Below are positions 8,459-17,647 of a stretch of 42,600 nt of DNA, piece by piece. Below the pieces are notes generated by a model that was not told the DNA's origin, searched no databases, and worked only from the letters and a program-made list of their open reading frames with translations. The DNA is from Clostridia bacterium (GTDB lineage: Bacteria > Bacillota > Clostridia > Oscillospirales > RGIG8002), in assembly GCA_017438525.1 (NCBI GenBank), contig JAFRVI010000033.1:1-42600 (forward strand), in the 5' to 3' direction. Each line of letters starts with the position of its first letter. The stretch's first letter is position 1. A program made the translations under genes and the position numbers.

Positions 8459-8644
8459 TCAGACTCTCTCGACCTTTCCGGAACGCAGGCAGCGGGTGCA
8501 AGCGTAAACGTGAGTCGGAGTGCCGTTCACCATGGCCTTTACGCGTCTGATGTTGGGCTTCCAGGTCCTGTTGGATCTGCGGTGAGAGTGGGAAACTTTA
8601 ATTCCGAAAGTGACGCCTTTATCGCAAAAATCGCATTTAGCCAC
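8459..8644 (-). CDS. rpmB: 50S ribosomal protein L28, zinc-ribbon form
   Basis: This is a 61-residue large-subunit ribosomal protein. It begins with AKCDFCDKG and contains YACTRC near the C-terminus, so the two CxxC pairs form the four-cysteine, zinc-binding version of L28. The ATG-free start is a GTG at 8644. AGGAGG lies 8 nt upstream, whereas the earlier GTG at 8653 overlaps the ribosome site. It is a single gene, convergent with gpsA, with its own strong promoter. Confidence 0.96.
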   Translation of the reverse strand: MAKCDFCDKGVTFGIKVSHSHRRSNRTWKPNIRRVKAMVNGTPTHVYACTRCLRSGKVERV

Positions 8645-8678
8645 CAAAAACACCTCCTAATGAATTCGCAACTTTGCT

Positions 8679-8707
8679 ATTATAACAAAGGTATTCCGAA
8701 AATGCAA
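8679..8707 (-). promoter_or_regulatory. sigma-A promoter of rpmB
   Basis: On the minus strand TTGCAT (8702-8707) and TATAAT (8679-8684) are separated by 17 nt. Confidence 0.85.
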
Positions 8708-8770
8708 GAGTTTTTTTCAAAAAAATTCACTATTATAAATCAATATAAAGGAATCGTATAAGAAACCGGG

Positions 8771-8788
8771 CCGCCGACGCATCGGCGG
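8771..8788 (+). repeat. Perfect GC-rich hairpin in the hprK leader
   Basis: CCGCCGA (8771-8777) and TCGGCGG (8782-8788) pair around CGCA. The hairpin ends 5 nt before the GGAGG site (8794-8798) of hprK. No T-run follows, so it is not a terminator. It may shape access to the ribosome site. Confidence 0.7.
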
Positions 8789-8803
8789 GGAACGGAGGAT
8801 TTT

Positions 8804-9763
8804 ATGCCGGCAAACAAAATCGTGCCTTTGAAGCACGTAATTGATGAACTCGGTCTGCGCGTGATATACGCGCCGGAGCATTACGGAAAAACGGAGATAA
8901 TCACCTCCGAAATCAACCGTCCGGCTCTGCAGCTCGCGGGCTTTTTCGAGGCCTATGACCCCAACCGCATACAGATCGTCGGAATGGTCGAAACAATCTA
9001 TCTGCGCGACCTTGACCATGTCTCCCGTGCGAAAAGTATTGACAGTCTGTTTTCCGCGGGGCTTCCGCTGCTCGTCGTGACGCGCTCGATCGAGCCGTTC
9101 CCCGAAATGATCGAAGCGGCGCAGAAATACGGCGTTACGCTCGCGCAGTCCGCGGCCACGACGTCAGAGTTCACTGCCGCGCTCATAAGCTATCTTAACG
9201 TCGAAATGGCGCCGTACATCAATCAGCACGGCGTGCTCGTCGAGGTCTACGGCGAAGGCGTGCTGCTTCTGGGCAACAGCGGCGTCGGCAAGAGCGAGAC
9301 CGCGATAGAGCTCGTCAAGCGCGGACACCGCCTTATCGCCGACGATTCCGTCGAGATCAAGCGCGTTTCTTCAAAAACGCTCGTCGGCACCGCGCCGGAG
9401 ATCATCCGCCACTATATCGAGCTGCGCGGCATCGGCATCGTCGACGTCCGCCGCCTGTTCGGTATGGGCTCGGTCAAGCTGACCGAAAAGATCGACCTGG
9501 TCGTCCATCTCGAGCCGTGGAGCGAGGACGTGGTCTACGACAGAATGGGTATGGAAACGGAATACACGAGCATCCTCGGTATAAACGTCCCGTCCGTTAC
9601 GATCCCTGTCAGGCCGGGACGCAACCTGGCGATAATCGTCGAGGTCGCGGCGATGAATAACAGACAGAAAAAACTCGGCTACAACGCCGCCGCGGAGCTC
9701 GACGCGAAGATAACCCGCGGCAGCCGTGAAGCGCAAATCTTATCGGAGATGAACGAAGTATGA
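8804..9763 (+). CDS. hprK: HPr kinase/phosphorylase
   Basis: HprK phosphorylates HPr on Ser46 and removes that phosphate again, linking glycolytic flux to carbon catabolite control in Firmicutes. The 319 residues show the conserved His region NQHGVLVEVYG (around His142), Walker A GNSGVGKSE (157-165), the family signature ELRGIGIVDV (206-215) and IPVRPGRN. GGAGG lies 5 nt before the ATG, behind a small GC-rich hairpin. I could not assign a convincing -35/-10 pair in the AT-rich leader. The stop overlaps the glucokinase start by 4 nt, which fits a shared role in sugar use. Confidence 0.97.
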   Translation: MPANKIVPLKHVIDELGLRVIYAPEHYGKTEIITSEINRPALQLAGFFEAYDPNRIQIVGMVETIYLRDLDHVSRAKSIDSLFSAGLPLLVVTRSIEPFPEMIEAAQKYGVTLAQSAATTSEFTAALISYLNVEMAPYINQHGVLVEVYGEGVLLLGNSGVGKSETAIELVKRGHRLIADDSVEIKRVSSKTLVGTAPEIIRHYIELRGIGIVDVRRLFGMGSVKLTEKIDLVVHLEPWSEDVVYDRMGMETEYTSILGINVPSVTIPVRPGRNLAIIVEVAAMNNRQKKLGYNAAAELDAKITRGSREAQILSEMNEV

Positions 9764-10713
9764 AAAGAATAGGTATAGACCTCGGCGGCACTTACATCAA
9801 AGCCGGTATAACCGACGAAAACAACGACATAATCTTCAGAGGAGAAGCCCCTACCGGTCTGCCTTGTCCTGCGGAGACCGTCGCGGATAACGTAGCCGCA
9901 CTCGTCAAAAAACTCACGGCGGACGCCGGCCTTACTCTTGACGACATAGAGAGCGTCGGTATGGGCAGTCCCGGCACCGTAGACTGCGATCACGGCATAG
10001 TGGAGTACGCCAACAACCTCGGCTTCCGCGACGTGCATTTCTCGGATATGCTCCGCGAACGCATCGCAAAGCCGCTTTATATGGGCAACGACGCGAACGT
10101 CGCCGCCTACGGTGAATACGTCAAGTGCGGCGAAAAATACACCTCCTTCGTTTTCATCACGCTCGGAACGGGCGTAGGCGGGGGAATAATACTCGACGGC
10201 AAGATTTACACCGGCTTCAATTTCGCCGGCGCGGAGCTCGGCCACATAGTTATCCAAAAGGACGGTTATCCCTGCACCTGCGGCAGAAAGGGCTGCTGGG
10301 AGAGCTATTCCTCTACCAACGCGCTGATCAGAATGTGCCGCGAGGAGATGGCGAAGGATAAAAACTCCGCGCTCTGGCGCCTCTGCGGAGGCGACGAAGG
10401 CAAGGTCAGCGGCAGAACGGTCTTCGCCGCGGTTGCAGAAGGCGACGCAGCGGCAAAAGCCGCGCTGAAGGTCTTTATCGACTACCTCGCCTGCGGTATC
10501 GCGAGCGTTATCAATATTTTTCAGCCGGAGGTGCTCTGCATAGGCGGCGGCATTTCCGCGCAGGAGGAATACCTAATCAAGCCGCTGAAAAAGGCGGTGG
10601 AGTCCGAAACCTACGGTATGGGCGGCGGCAGGCGCACCGAGATACGCGCCGCAAAGCTTCTCAACGACGCCGGGATCATCGGAGCCGCCGCGCTCGGAGA
10701 TATATATAAATAG
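9760..10713 (+). CDS. ROK-family glucokinase
   Basis: This 317-residue sugar kinase is expected to phosphorylate glucose with ATP. The phosphate loop IGIDLGGTYIKAG starts at residue 4, and the ROK signature region includes GTGVGGGIILDGKIYTGF and AGAELGHIVI. The ROK zinc-binding motif CTCGRKGC is intact. ROK regulators carry an N-terminal winged helix, which is absent, so this is a kinase. Glucose is the most likely substrate, but another hexose cannot be excluded. The ATGA overlap with hprK implies coupled expression of a glycolytic entry enzyme with the flux-sensing kinase. Confidence 0.9.
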   Translation: MKRIGIDLGGTYIKAGITDENNDIIFRGEAPTGLPCPAETVADNVAALVKKLTADAGLTLDDIESVGMGSPGTVDCDHGIVEYANNLGFRDVHFSDMLRERIAKPLYMGNDANVAAYGEYVKCGEKYTSFVFITLGTGVGGGIILDGKIYTGFNFAGAELGHIVIQKDGYPCTCGRKGCWESYSSTNALIRMCREEMAKDKNSALWRLCGGDEGKVSGRTVFAAVAEGDAAAKAALKVFIDYLACGIASVINIFQPEVLCIGGGISAQEEYLIKPLKKAVESETYGMGGGRRTEIRAAKLLNDAGIIGAAALGDIYK

Positions 10714-10732
10714 AATCATTCGGAGGAAAGCA

Positions 10733-11623
10733 TTGGAGCTTATTAAACGCTTTCGGACAATCAAATACCTTACCGACGAGCCGATGAGCCGGCACACGAC
10801 CTTCCGCACGGGAGGTCCGGCCGATCTTATGCTGCTTCCTTCTTCCGTTGCGGAGCTTTGCGAAGCGCTCGCGATCCTTCGGGAAGAAGGCGTGACGCCG
10901 TTCGTTCTCGGCAACGGATCGAATCTTCTCGTTTCAGACAAGGGGATAAGGGGCGTCGTCATCAAGATCGGCGCCGGAATGGACGGGATAATCGCCGACG
11001 GCAGCCGCGTTATCTGCGGCGCGGGCGCGCTTTTGACGCGTTTTTGCTCTTTCGCGGCGGAAAACTCGCTTTCGGGCGCGGAAGCGCTTTACGGTATCCC
11101 GGGTTCTGTCGGCGGCGCGGTTTATATGAACGCCGGAGCGTACGGCTCGGAGATAAAGGATATCCTCGTCAGCGCCGACTATATTGAACCCGACGGCAAG
11201 ACCGGAACGCTTCACGGCGTCGAGGGATACGGCTACAGGCGCAGTCCTTTCACGGACGGCGAGAGGATAATAACGTCCGCCGTTTTCGCGCTGAAGGCCG
11301 GAAAGCGTTCGGAGATCGAAGCGAAAATGGCGGAGATCAAGACGCGCCGGACCGAAAAGCAGCCGCTGAACTACCCGAGCGCCGGCAGCGTTTTCAAACG
11401 CCCGGAGGGGTACTTCGCCGCGGCGCTGATCGACCGGGCCGGACTTAAAGGAACGTCCGTCGGAGGCGCCTGCGTCAGCGAAAAACACGCCGGTTTCATT
11501 GTCAACAAAGGCGGCGCGACGACGGGTGACATTCTCCGTCTTATCGACATCGTGAAAGAGAAGGTTCTTGCTGATTCCGGCGTCGCGCTGGAAACGGAAG
11601 TCAGATTCGTGGGGGAGGAATAA
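10733..11623 (+). CDS. murB: UDP-N-acetylenolpyruvoylglucosamine reductase
   Basis: MurB is an FAD enzyme that reduces UDP-GlcNAc-enolpyruvate to UDP-MurNAc for peptidoglycan synthesis. The 296 residues show the FAD-binding stretches GNGSNLLVSDKGIRG and YGIPGSVGGAVYMNAGAYG, the catalytic Ser in AGSVFKRPEG and a C-terminal HAGFIVNKGGAT. The start is TTG at 10733 with GGAGG (10722-10726) 6 nt upstream, and no ATG or GTG fits as well. The gene lies 19 nt after the glucokinase gene. Confidence 0.96.
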   Translation: MELIKRFRTIKYLTDEPMSRHTTFRTGGPADLMLLPSSVAELCEALAILREEGVTPFVLGNGSNLLVSDKGIRGVVIKIGAGMDGIIADGSRVICGAGALLTRFCSFAAENSLSGAEALYGIPGSVGGAVYMNAGAYGSEIKDILVSADYIEPDGKTGTLHGVEGYGYRRSPFTDGERIITSAVFALKAGKRSEIEAKMAEIKTRRTEKQPLNYPSAGSVFKRPEGYFAAALIDRAGLKGTSVGGACVSEKHAGFIVNKGGATTGDILRLIDIVKEKVLADSGVALETEVRFVGEE

Positions 11624-11624
11624 A

Positions 11625-12473
11625 ATGGGCAATACGGTATTTATAACGGGTATGTCGGGCGCCGGAAAATCCCGTGCGATAAACGCGCTCGAGGATATGG
11701 AATACTACTGCGTGGATAATCTCCCCGCAAGCTTAGCGACCACGTTCGCCGACCTCGTTTCGCAGTCGCGGGACAAGCTCTCGAACGTCGCTATCGTTAT
11801 CGACACGCGCGACGGCGAAAACGTCGGCGTCGAACTTTCGGCCGCGCTTCGCGAACTGACCGAAAGGGGCATCGGATACAAGGTGCTTTTCCTCGAAGCG
11901 TCAACTCCGACTATCGTGCGCCGCTACCGCGAAACGCGCCGCAGACACCCGCTGGCGCACTCCACCGGAAGCGACGTCTCGAACGCGATAGAGCGCGAGC
12001 GCGAATTGCTTACACCGCTGCGTTCCATGGCGGATTACATCATCGACACGAGCAACTCCACTCCAGCGCAGCTCCGCGAACGCATAGTTTCGCTCTTCTC
12101 TACGGAAAAGAGTTCGGGCATGGCGGTTTCCTGCGTCTCGTTCGGCTTCAAATACGGCGTTCCCACCGACGCGGATCTCGTTTTTGACGTCCGCTGCCTT
12201 CCTAATCCGTTCTACGTTGACGAACTGAAGCATTGCACCGGCCTCGAAGAGCCCGTCAAAAAGTTTATCTTTTCTCATAAATCTTCCAACGAGTTTCTCG
12301 CGAAGATAATAGACTTCATAGATTACGCCCTGCCTCTCTACGCGGAGGAGGGCAAAAGTCAGCTTGTGATTGCCATCGGCTGCACCGGAGGCAGACACCG
12401 CTCCGTCGCGTTCGCGCAGGCGGTCGCGGATCATATCGGCGCCGAGGCCATACACAGAGATATCACGAAATAG
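11625..12473 (+). CDS. rapZ: RNase adapter RapZ / YvcJ-family nucleotide-binding protein
   Basis: The 282-residue protein has a P-loop GMSGAGKS (9-16) and the conserved C-terminal block IGCTGGRHRSV. Homologues bind nucleotides. In E. coli RapZ controls glucosamine-6-phosphate synthase through small RNAs, and in Bacillus YvcJ affects competence. The frame is open from 11568, but GGGGGAGG (11611-11618) lies 6 nt before the ATG at 11625, so the upstream part is murB overlap. In many Firmicutes yvcJ-yvcK-whiA are contiguous. Here rapZ is followed directly by whiA, with no yvcK between. Confidence 0.94.
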   Translation: MGNTVFITGMSGAGKSRAINALEDMEYYCVDNLPASLATTFADLVSQSRDKLSNVAIVIDTRDGENVGVELSAALRELTERGIGYKVLFLEASTPTIVRRYRETRRRHPLAHSTGSDVSNAIERERELLTPLRSMADYIIDTSNSTPAQLRERIVSLFSTEKSSGMAVSCVSFGFKYGVPTDADLVFDVRCLPNPFYVDELKHCTGLEEPVKKFIFSHKSSNEFLAKIIDFIDYALPLYAEEGKSQLVIAIGCTGGRHRSVAFAQAVADHIGAEAIHRDITK

Positions 12474-12483
12474 CGGAGCGAAT

Positions 12484-13374
12484 ATGTCTTTTTCAGCTGA
12501 AACGAAAACCGAGTTATGCGAGCTTCCGCTCGGCGAAACGTGCTGCGTTACCGCCGAATGCTACGGTATGCTGCTTTTTGCAAGAGAATTCGGCGAGCGC
12601 CGCATACGCGTCGTAACGGAGAGCGAAGCGGTCGTAAAGCGCCTTCGCGAGCTTTGCAGAGCGCTTTTTTCGATTGCGCCGAAGGCGGTGCAGAGCAAAG
12701 GGCACGGCGCCGGAAAATACGAGGTCAACGTTTCCGACGATGACGCCGAGCGCATATTCAGTTTCTTCGGCCACGATGAAACGCAGGTTTCCACACGCAT
12801 CAATTACGATATCGTGCTGCCGCAATGCTGCCGCAGGTCGTTCCTGCGCGGAGCGTACCTTACCGGAGGAAGCGTTACCGATCCCAACAGCGGATATCAT
12901 CTTGAAATATCGACGCCGCTCTTTAATCTTTCAAACGACGCTGCCGAAATAATGACGAGTCTTGGGCTTTCGCCGAAGCGTACGGTGCGCGGAGGCAAAA
13001 ACGTCGTCTATTTCAAGTCGAGCGAAGAAATAGAGGACTTTCTGAATAATATCGGCGCCGGTTCAAGCGCGTTTCGTCTGATGGAAGTCAAGGTCATGAA
13101 GGACGTCAGAAACCGCGCAAACCGCCTGAGCAACTGCGACAGCTTCAATATTTCACGCAGCATCAACGCCGGCGTCGAGCAGGCGGAAAAGATACGCAAA
13201 ACGCTCGAAACCAAGGGGCGTTCGCATTTTCCGCAGGAGCTCCGCGAACTCGCGCAGATACGTGTCGACAATCCGGAAGCGTCGCTCCGCGAGCTCGGCG
13301 AAATGCTCGAAAAGCCGCTTTCGAAATCCGGCGTCAGCCATAAGTTAAGAAGGATAATGGAGTATACCGAATGA
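12484..13374 (+). CDS. whiA: DNA-binding protein WhiA
   Basis: WhiA joins a LAGLIDADG-like N-terminal fold to a C-terminal helix-turn-helix. It affects cell division and, in actinomycetes, sporulation. The 296-residue protein shows RRSFLRGAYLTGGSVTDPN, typical of the homing-endonuclease-like domain without its catalytic acids. The C-terminal HTH runs EASLRELGEMLEKPLSKSGVSHKLRR. GGAG (12475-12478) sits 5 nt before the ATG. The frame is open further upstream inside rapZ, but that has no support. The stop overlaps dnaE by 4 nt. Confidence 0.95.
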   Translation: MSFSAETKTELCELPLGETCCVTAECYGMLLFAREFGERRIRVVTESEAVVKRLRELCRALFSIAPKAVQSKGHGAGKYEVNVSDDDAERIFSFFGHDETQVSTRINYDIVLPQCCRRSFLRGAYLTGGSVTDPNSGYHLEISTPLFNLSNDAAEIMTSLGLSPKRTVRGGKNVVYFKSSEEIEDFLNNIGAGSSAFRLMEVKVMKDVRNRANRLSNCDSFNISRSINAGVEQAEKIRKTLETKGRSHFPQELRELAQIRVDNPEASLRELGEMLEKPLSKSGVSHKLRRIMEYTE

Positions 13375-16300
13375 CCGACTTCGTCCACCTTCACGTTCAC
13401 AGCGAATACAGTCTCCTTGACGGCGCGTGCCGCATCAAGGAGCTTGTTTCGCGTGCGAAGGAAATGGGGCAGACGGCGGTCGCGATAACCGACCACGGCG
13501 TAATGTACGGCGCGGTCGATTTTTATAAGGAATGCAGAGCGCAGGGGATAAAGCCGATCATCGGCTGCGAGGTCTACGTCGCTCCGCGCACGCGCTTTGA
13601 CAAAGAGCACGCGTATGACTCAAACTACAACCATCTTATCCTGCTGTGTGAAAACGACGAGGGCTATCACAATCTGATGAAGCTCGTTTCCGTCGGATTC
13701 ACCGAGGGCTTTTACGTCAAGCCGCGAGTGGACGAAGAAACGCTGCGCAAATACAGCCGCGGGCTGATCTGCCTTTCCGGCTGTATTGCCGGGGAAGTCC
13801 CGCAAAAACTCCTTTACGGCGACTACGACGGCGCGAAGCGCGCCGCGCTGAAGCACCTTGAGATATTCGGCGAGGGCAACTACTTCCTCGAGGTCCAGGA
13901 TCACGATATGGACGAGGAACGCCGCGTCCTGCCGCAGCTCAAACAGCTTTCCGAAGAAACCGGCATACCGATGGCGGCGACCAACGACGCGCACTATATC
14001 ACGAAGGACGACGCGCTGCTTCAGCGCGTGCTTATGTGCGTGCAGATGAACCGCACGCTCGACGATCCGGAGAAGTACGGGTTTCCCACCGATGAGTTTT
14101 ATCTGAAGACCGGCGATGAAATGGCGGAACGCTTCGGCGGTTTCGACGGCGCGATCGAAAACACCGTGAAGATCGCCGAGCGCTGCAACGTTGAGATCGA
14201 ATTCGGCGTTACAAAGCTGCCGTATTTCGTGCCGGAAAACAACGAAACCCCTTACGACTGCCTCTGCCGCCTGTGCTTTGAGGGAATGAAAAAACGCTAC
14301 GGCGAAAATCATCCGAAAGAGATTACCGACCGCCTCGATTACGAGATAAAGACCATAAGCAAGATGGGGTACGTCGAGTATTATCTCATCGTCCACGACT
14401 TCATACACTATGCCAAAACGCACGATATACCCGTCGGACCCGGCAGGGGAAGCGGCGCCGGAAGTCTCGTCGCGTACTGCATCGGCATAACCGGCATCGA
14501 CCCGATAAAATACGGGCTGATATTCGAGCGTTTTCTCAATCCCGAGCGCATTTCGATGCCTGATTTTGACGTTGATTTCTGCGTTGAGAAGCGCGGGCAG
14601 GTCATCAACTACATCTCGTCGAAATACGGCGAAAGCCACGTCGCGCAGATAATCACCTTCGGAACGATGGCGGCTCGCGCGGCGATACGCGACGTCGGCA
14701 GAGTGCTCGGAATGCCTTATTCCGACGTCGACCGCATCTCGAAGATGATCCCGTTCATGACCGACCTGACTACCGCGCTCGCGCGCAATAGAGAACTGCG
14801 CGAAAAATACGACGAGGGCGGGCAGACAAAGAAGCTTATCGACCTCGCGCTCCGCGCCGAGGGGATGCCGCGCCATGCGTCCACCCACGCCGCGGGCGTC
14901 GTGATAACACGAGGCGAGGTCACAGAGTACGTTCCGCTGATGAAAAACTCCGACTCGATCGTCACGCAATACCCGATGGGGACTCTCGAGCAGCTCGGAT
15001 TGCTGAAGATAGACTGCCTCGGGCTCCGTAACCTTACCGTTATCGACAACGCCGTCAAGGCGATACGCCGCAAATGGCCCGGTTTCGATATCAACGAGAT
15101 ATCCCACGAGGAAAAGCGCGTCTACGATATGCTGTCGAAAGGGCATACCGAGGGCGTATTTCAGCTTGAATCGGCGGGGATGCGCAACCTGCTTTCGTCG
15201 CTGAAACCGAAACATCTCGAAGATATCATAGCCGCCATTTCGCTTTACCGGCCCGGCCCTATGGATTCGATCCCGAAATATCTCGAATACCGCGCGCATC
15301 CGGAAAGAATAAAATACGACCACCCGCTGCTTGAGAACATCCTCAAGGTGACAAGCGGCTGCGTGATATATCAGGAGCAGGTAATGCAGATCGTCCGCGA
15401 CCTCGCCGGCTATTCGCTCGGCAGGGCGGACCTCGTCCGCCGCGCGATGAGCAAAAAGAAAGCGGACGTGATGAAAAAGGAGCGTCACAACTTCATCTAC
15501 GGCAAGCCCGAAGACGAAGACGGCCCCGCCATAGACGGCTGCGTCAAGCGCGGAGTCGACGAAAAGACGGCTAACCGCATTTTCGACGATATGATGTCTT
15601 TTGCGTCGTACGCGTTCAATAAATCCCACGCCGCCGCGTACGCGATAGTCGCTTACCAGACCGCCTATCTGAAGGCGCTTTATCCGAAGGAATACATGGC
15701 GGCGCTGCTGACAAGCGTAATGGGCAGCGCGGAAAAGATAGCCGAATACATCAACGAGTGCAGGCGTATAAACATCAGGATCCTGCCGCCGAGCATAAAC
15801 GAGAGCTTCGAGAGCTTCGTAGCCGGCGAGGACGGAATTCGCGTCGGGCTTCTTACTATAAAAGGCGTCGGCTTGAAGTATCTGAACGACTGCGTGCGCG
15901 AAAGGGAAGCGAACGGAAAATACAAGTCTGTATTCGATTTCATCAGGCGTACAGCGAAGTTCGATTCCAACAAGCGCGCGATTGAAAGCTTGATAAAGTG
16001 CGGCGCGTTCGACGGGCTCGGCGCGACTCGTAAGCAAATGCTTACGAGTTACGAAGCGTATATGTCGCAGGTTTCCGCGTCAAAGAATCGCAACCTCGAG
16101 GGTCAGACCTCGCTTTTCGGCTTTATCGAACAGCGCGAGGATCTGTCTGAACCGCGGCTTGAAAACGTGGGAGAATACCCGATCACCGACTTGCTCCGCA
16201 TGGAAAAGGAAACGCTCGGGCTTTACGTTTCCGGTCACCCGATGAGCGGCTACGAAGATAAGGTCAAACGCCGCGGATGCGTCGATATCGCGCGCGTGCT

Positions 16301-16883
16301 CACGGAATCCTCCGAGGAATACGGAGGTATAAAGGACGGCGATATCGTTTCTGTCGCGGGGATCGCGGCGGAAATCAAGAAAAAAGCCACAAAGAACGGG
16401 CAGCTTATGGCGTTCGTAACGCTTGAAGATATGAGCGGACAGATCGAGTGTCTGCTTTTCCCGAACGTATATGAAAAACTCGCGCCGCGGATATCGGAGG
16501 AAAAGCCGCTTTTCGTCCGGGGCAGAGTCAGCGTTCACGAGGAGGAGGCGGCGAAGCTCGTCGCGAACGAGGCGTCACTGCTGACCGATCCGGTCACGGA
16601 ACCGCGCCGCGCCGCGTACGAAGAGCCGGAAAGGGAAGAGCCGCCGCGCAGGAATATGCGCAGCGGACTCTATCTGAAGGTGCCGTCGAAGTCATCGCGT
16701 GAGTTTGAGCGCGCGATGAAGCTTATCGCCGTCTTCGAGGGCGAAACGCCCGTGTATTTCTACTTCGACGATGAGAAATCGCTGAAATGCGCGCCGCGAG
16801 GCAGCTTTGTGCAGTTCAATGACGTGCTTTTCGGCGAGCTGAAAAAGCAGCTCGGCGACGGCGCGGTCAAATTCGTCAACTGA
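13371..16883 (+). CDS. dnaE: DNA polymerase III subunit alpha, DnaE type
   Basis: This is a replicative C-family polymerase catalytic subunit of 1170 residues, normal for DnaE. An N-terminal PHP domain begins HLHVHSEYSLLDGACRI. The palm contains MPDFDVDF (about 397-404), with two catalytic aspartates, and LLKIDCLGLRNLT (about 545-557), with the third. FNKSHAAAYAIVAYQTAYLKA follows near 748, then a helix-hairpin-helix region and an OB fold around 1000-1080 (VSVAGIAAEIKKKATKNGQ). There is no internal 3'-5' exonuclease as in PolC. It starts with ATGA overlap to whiA, and its last 8 nt overlap the convergent sigK. Confidence 0.97.
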   Translation: MTDFVHLHVHSEYSLLDGACRIKELVSRAKEMGQTAVAITDHGVMYGAVDFYKECRAQGIKPIIGCEVYVAPRTRFDKEHAYDSNYNHLILLCENDEGYHNLMKLVSVGFTEGFYVKPRVDEETLRKYSRGLICLSGCIAGEVPQKLLYGDYDGAKRAALKHLEIFGEGNYFLEVQDHDMDEERRVLPQLKQLSEETGIPMAATNDAHYITKDDALLQRVLMCVQMNRTLDDPEKYGFPTDEFYLKTGDEMAERFGGFDGAIENTVKIAERCNVEIEFGVTKLPYFVPENNETPYDCLCRLCFEGMKKRYGENHPKEITDRLDYEIKTISKMGYVEYYLIVHDFIHYAKTHDIPVGPGRGSGAGSLVAYCIGITGIDPIKYGLIFERFLNPERISMPDFDVDFCVEKRGQVINYISSKYGESHVAQIITFGTMAARAAIRDVGRVLGMPYSDVDRISKMIPFMTDLTTALARNRELREKYDEGGQTKKLIDLALRAEGMPRHASTHAAGVVITRGEVTEYVPLMKNSDSIVTQYPMGTLEQLGLLKIDCLGLRNLTVIDNAVKAIRRKWPGFDINEISHEEKRVYDMLSKGHTEGVFQLESAGMRNLLSSLKPKHLEDIIAAISLYRPGPMDSIPKYLEYRAHPERIKYDHPLLENILKVTSGCVIYQEQVMQIVRDLAGYSLGRADLVRRAMSKKKADVMKKERHNFIYGKPEDEDGPAIDGCVKRGVDEKTANRIFDDMMSFASYAFNKSHAAAYAIVAYQTAYLKALYPKEYMAALLTSVMGSAEKIAEYINECRRINIRILPPSINESFESFVAGEDGIRVGLLTIKGVGLKYLNDCVREREANGKYKSVFDFIRRTAKFDSNKRAIESLIKCGAFDGLGATRKQMLTSYEAYMSQVSASKNRNLEGQTSLFGFIEQREDLSEPRLENVGEYPITDLLRMEKETLGLYVSGHPMSGYEDKVKRRGCVDIARVLTESSEEYGGIKDGDIVSVAGIAAEIKKKATKNGQLMAFVTLEDMSGQIECLLFPNVYEKLAPRISEEKPLFVRGRVSVHEEEAAKLVANEASLLTDPVTEPRRAAYEEPEREEPPRRNMRSGLYLKVPSKSSREFERAMKLIAVFEGETPVYFYFDDEKSLKCAPRGSFVQFNDVLFGELKKQLGDGAVKFVN

Positions 16884-17568
16884 CGCCCTCGCTTTCGAGA
16901 AGTGCGCGAAGCTTCGTCAGCGCCCGCTTTTCGATACGCGAAACGTAAGAGCGCGAAATATTAAGCTGTGCCGCGACCTCGCGCTGCGTTCGCGGTCGGC
17001 GGTTGTCAAGCCCGTAGCGCATAACTATGATGCGGCGTTCGCGTCCGTTGAGGCCTTGAACGCACCGCCGGAGTTTTTCATTTTCCATCATCCGCGAGAT
17101 GTTCTCGAACGTGTCTTCCTCGCTGCATATCACGTCGAGCAGCCGGATTGCGTTTCCGTCTTTATCCGTATCTATCGGATCGTCTATGTAAACTTCCGCG
17201 CCGGTCTTTTTAAGTGCCCGGAAATACATCAGTATCTCATTCTCAATACACCGCGCCGCGTACGTGGAAAGATTTATGCCTTTGTCGGTTTTGAAGGTGC
17301 CTATCGCCTTTATAAGTCCTATCGTGCCTATCGAAATGAGATCGTCCTGGTCCTTCGCGTCGGAATGGTATTTCTTGACGATATGCGCCACGAGGCGCAG
17401 ATTGTGCTCTATAAGAGTATCGCGCGCGCTCGTGTCGCCGTTTTTCATCCGCTCAAGCGCTTCCTTTTCTTCCTTTTGTGAAAGCGGTTTTGGGAAGAAA
17501 CCCGCCACGCCGACCTCGAGCGCGAAAAACGCCGCGTTTATCAGCAAAAGCAGTATGCCGTAAATCAT
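16876..17568 (-). CDS. sigK: Sporulation sigma factor SigK (pro-sigma-K)
   Basis: This is the late mother-cell sigma factor. The 230 residues start with a hydrophobic pro-sequence (IYGILLLLINAAFFALEVGV) that must be cleaved for activation, followed by FPKPLS. Region 2 reads LIEHNLRLVAHIVKKY and DQDDLISIGTIGLIKAI. Region 4 ends with RTQREVAAQLNISRSYVSRIEKRAL. SigK rather than SigE is favoured by the FPKPLS junction and overall resemblance. The gene is uninterrupted, with no skin-like element. GGGAGTGA precedes the ATG. Its 3' end overlaps dnaE by 8 nt, and a BofC-like gene lies just upstream in the same orientation. Confidence 0.92.
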   Translation of the reverse strand: MIYGILLLLINAAFFALEVGVAGFFPKPLSQKEEKEALERMKNGDTSARDTLIEHNLRLVAHIVKKYHSDAKDQDDLISIGTIGLIKAIGTFKTDKGINLSTYAARCIENEILMYFRALKKTGAEVYIDDPIDTDKDGNAIRLLDVICSEEDTFENISRMMENEKLRRCVQGLNGRERRIIVMRYGLDNRRPRTQREVAAQLNISRSYVSRIEKRALTKLRALLESEGVS

Positions 17569-17589
17569 ATAAACATCACTCCCGTGAAG

Positions 17590-17620
17590 ATTATATGACG
17601 CCGCCCGACGTTGCGTGCAA
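17590..17620 (-). promoter_or_regulatory. Candidate sigK promoter
   Basis: CATATAAT (17590-17597, minus strand) lies about 20 nt upstream of the sigK start. It differs by one base from the sigma-E -10 consensus CATACAAT, which would fit mother-cell control. It can also be read as a sigma-A TATAAT with TTGCAC (17615-17620) at a long 19-nt spacing. I cannot decide between them from sequence alone. Confidence 0.45.
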
Positions 17621-17647
17621 GTCCGCGATTTGATTCTTTCCGCCTGT

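Noticed and set aside
13620-16037. Very long open frame (805 codons) antisense to dnaE
   Set aside because: dnaE is complete with all catalytic motifs. The antisense frame has no recognisable domain and reflects the GC-biased third codon positions of the real gene.
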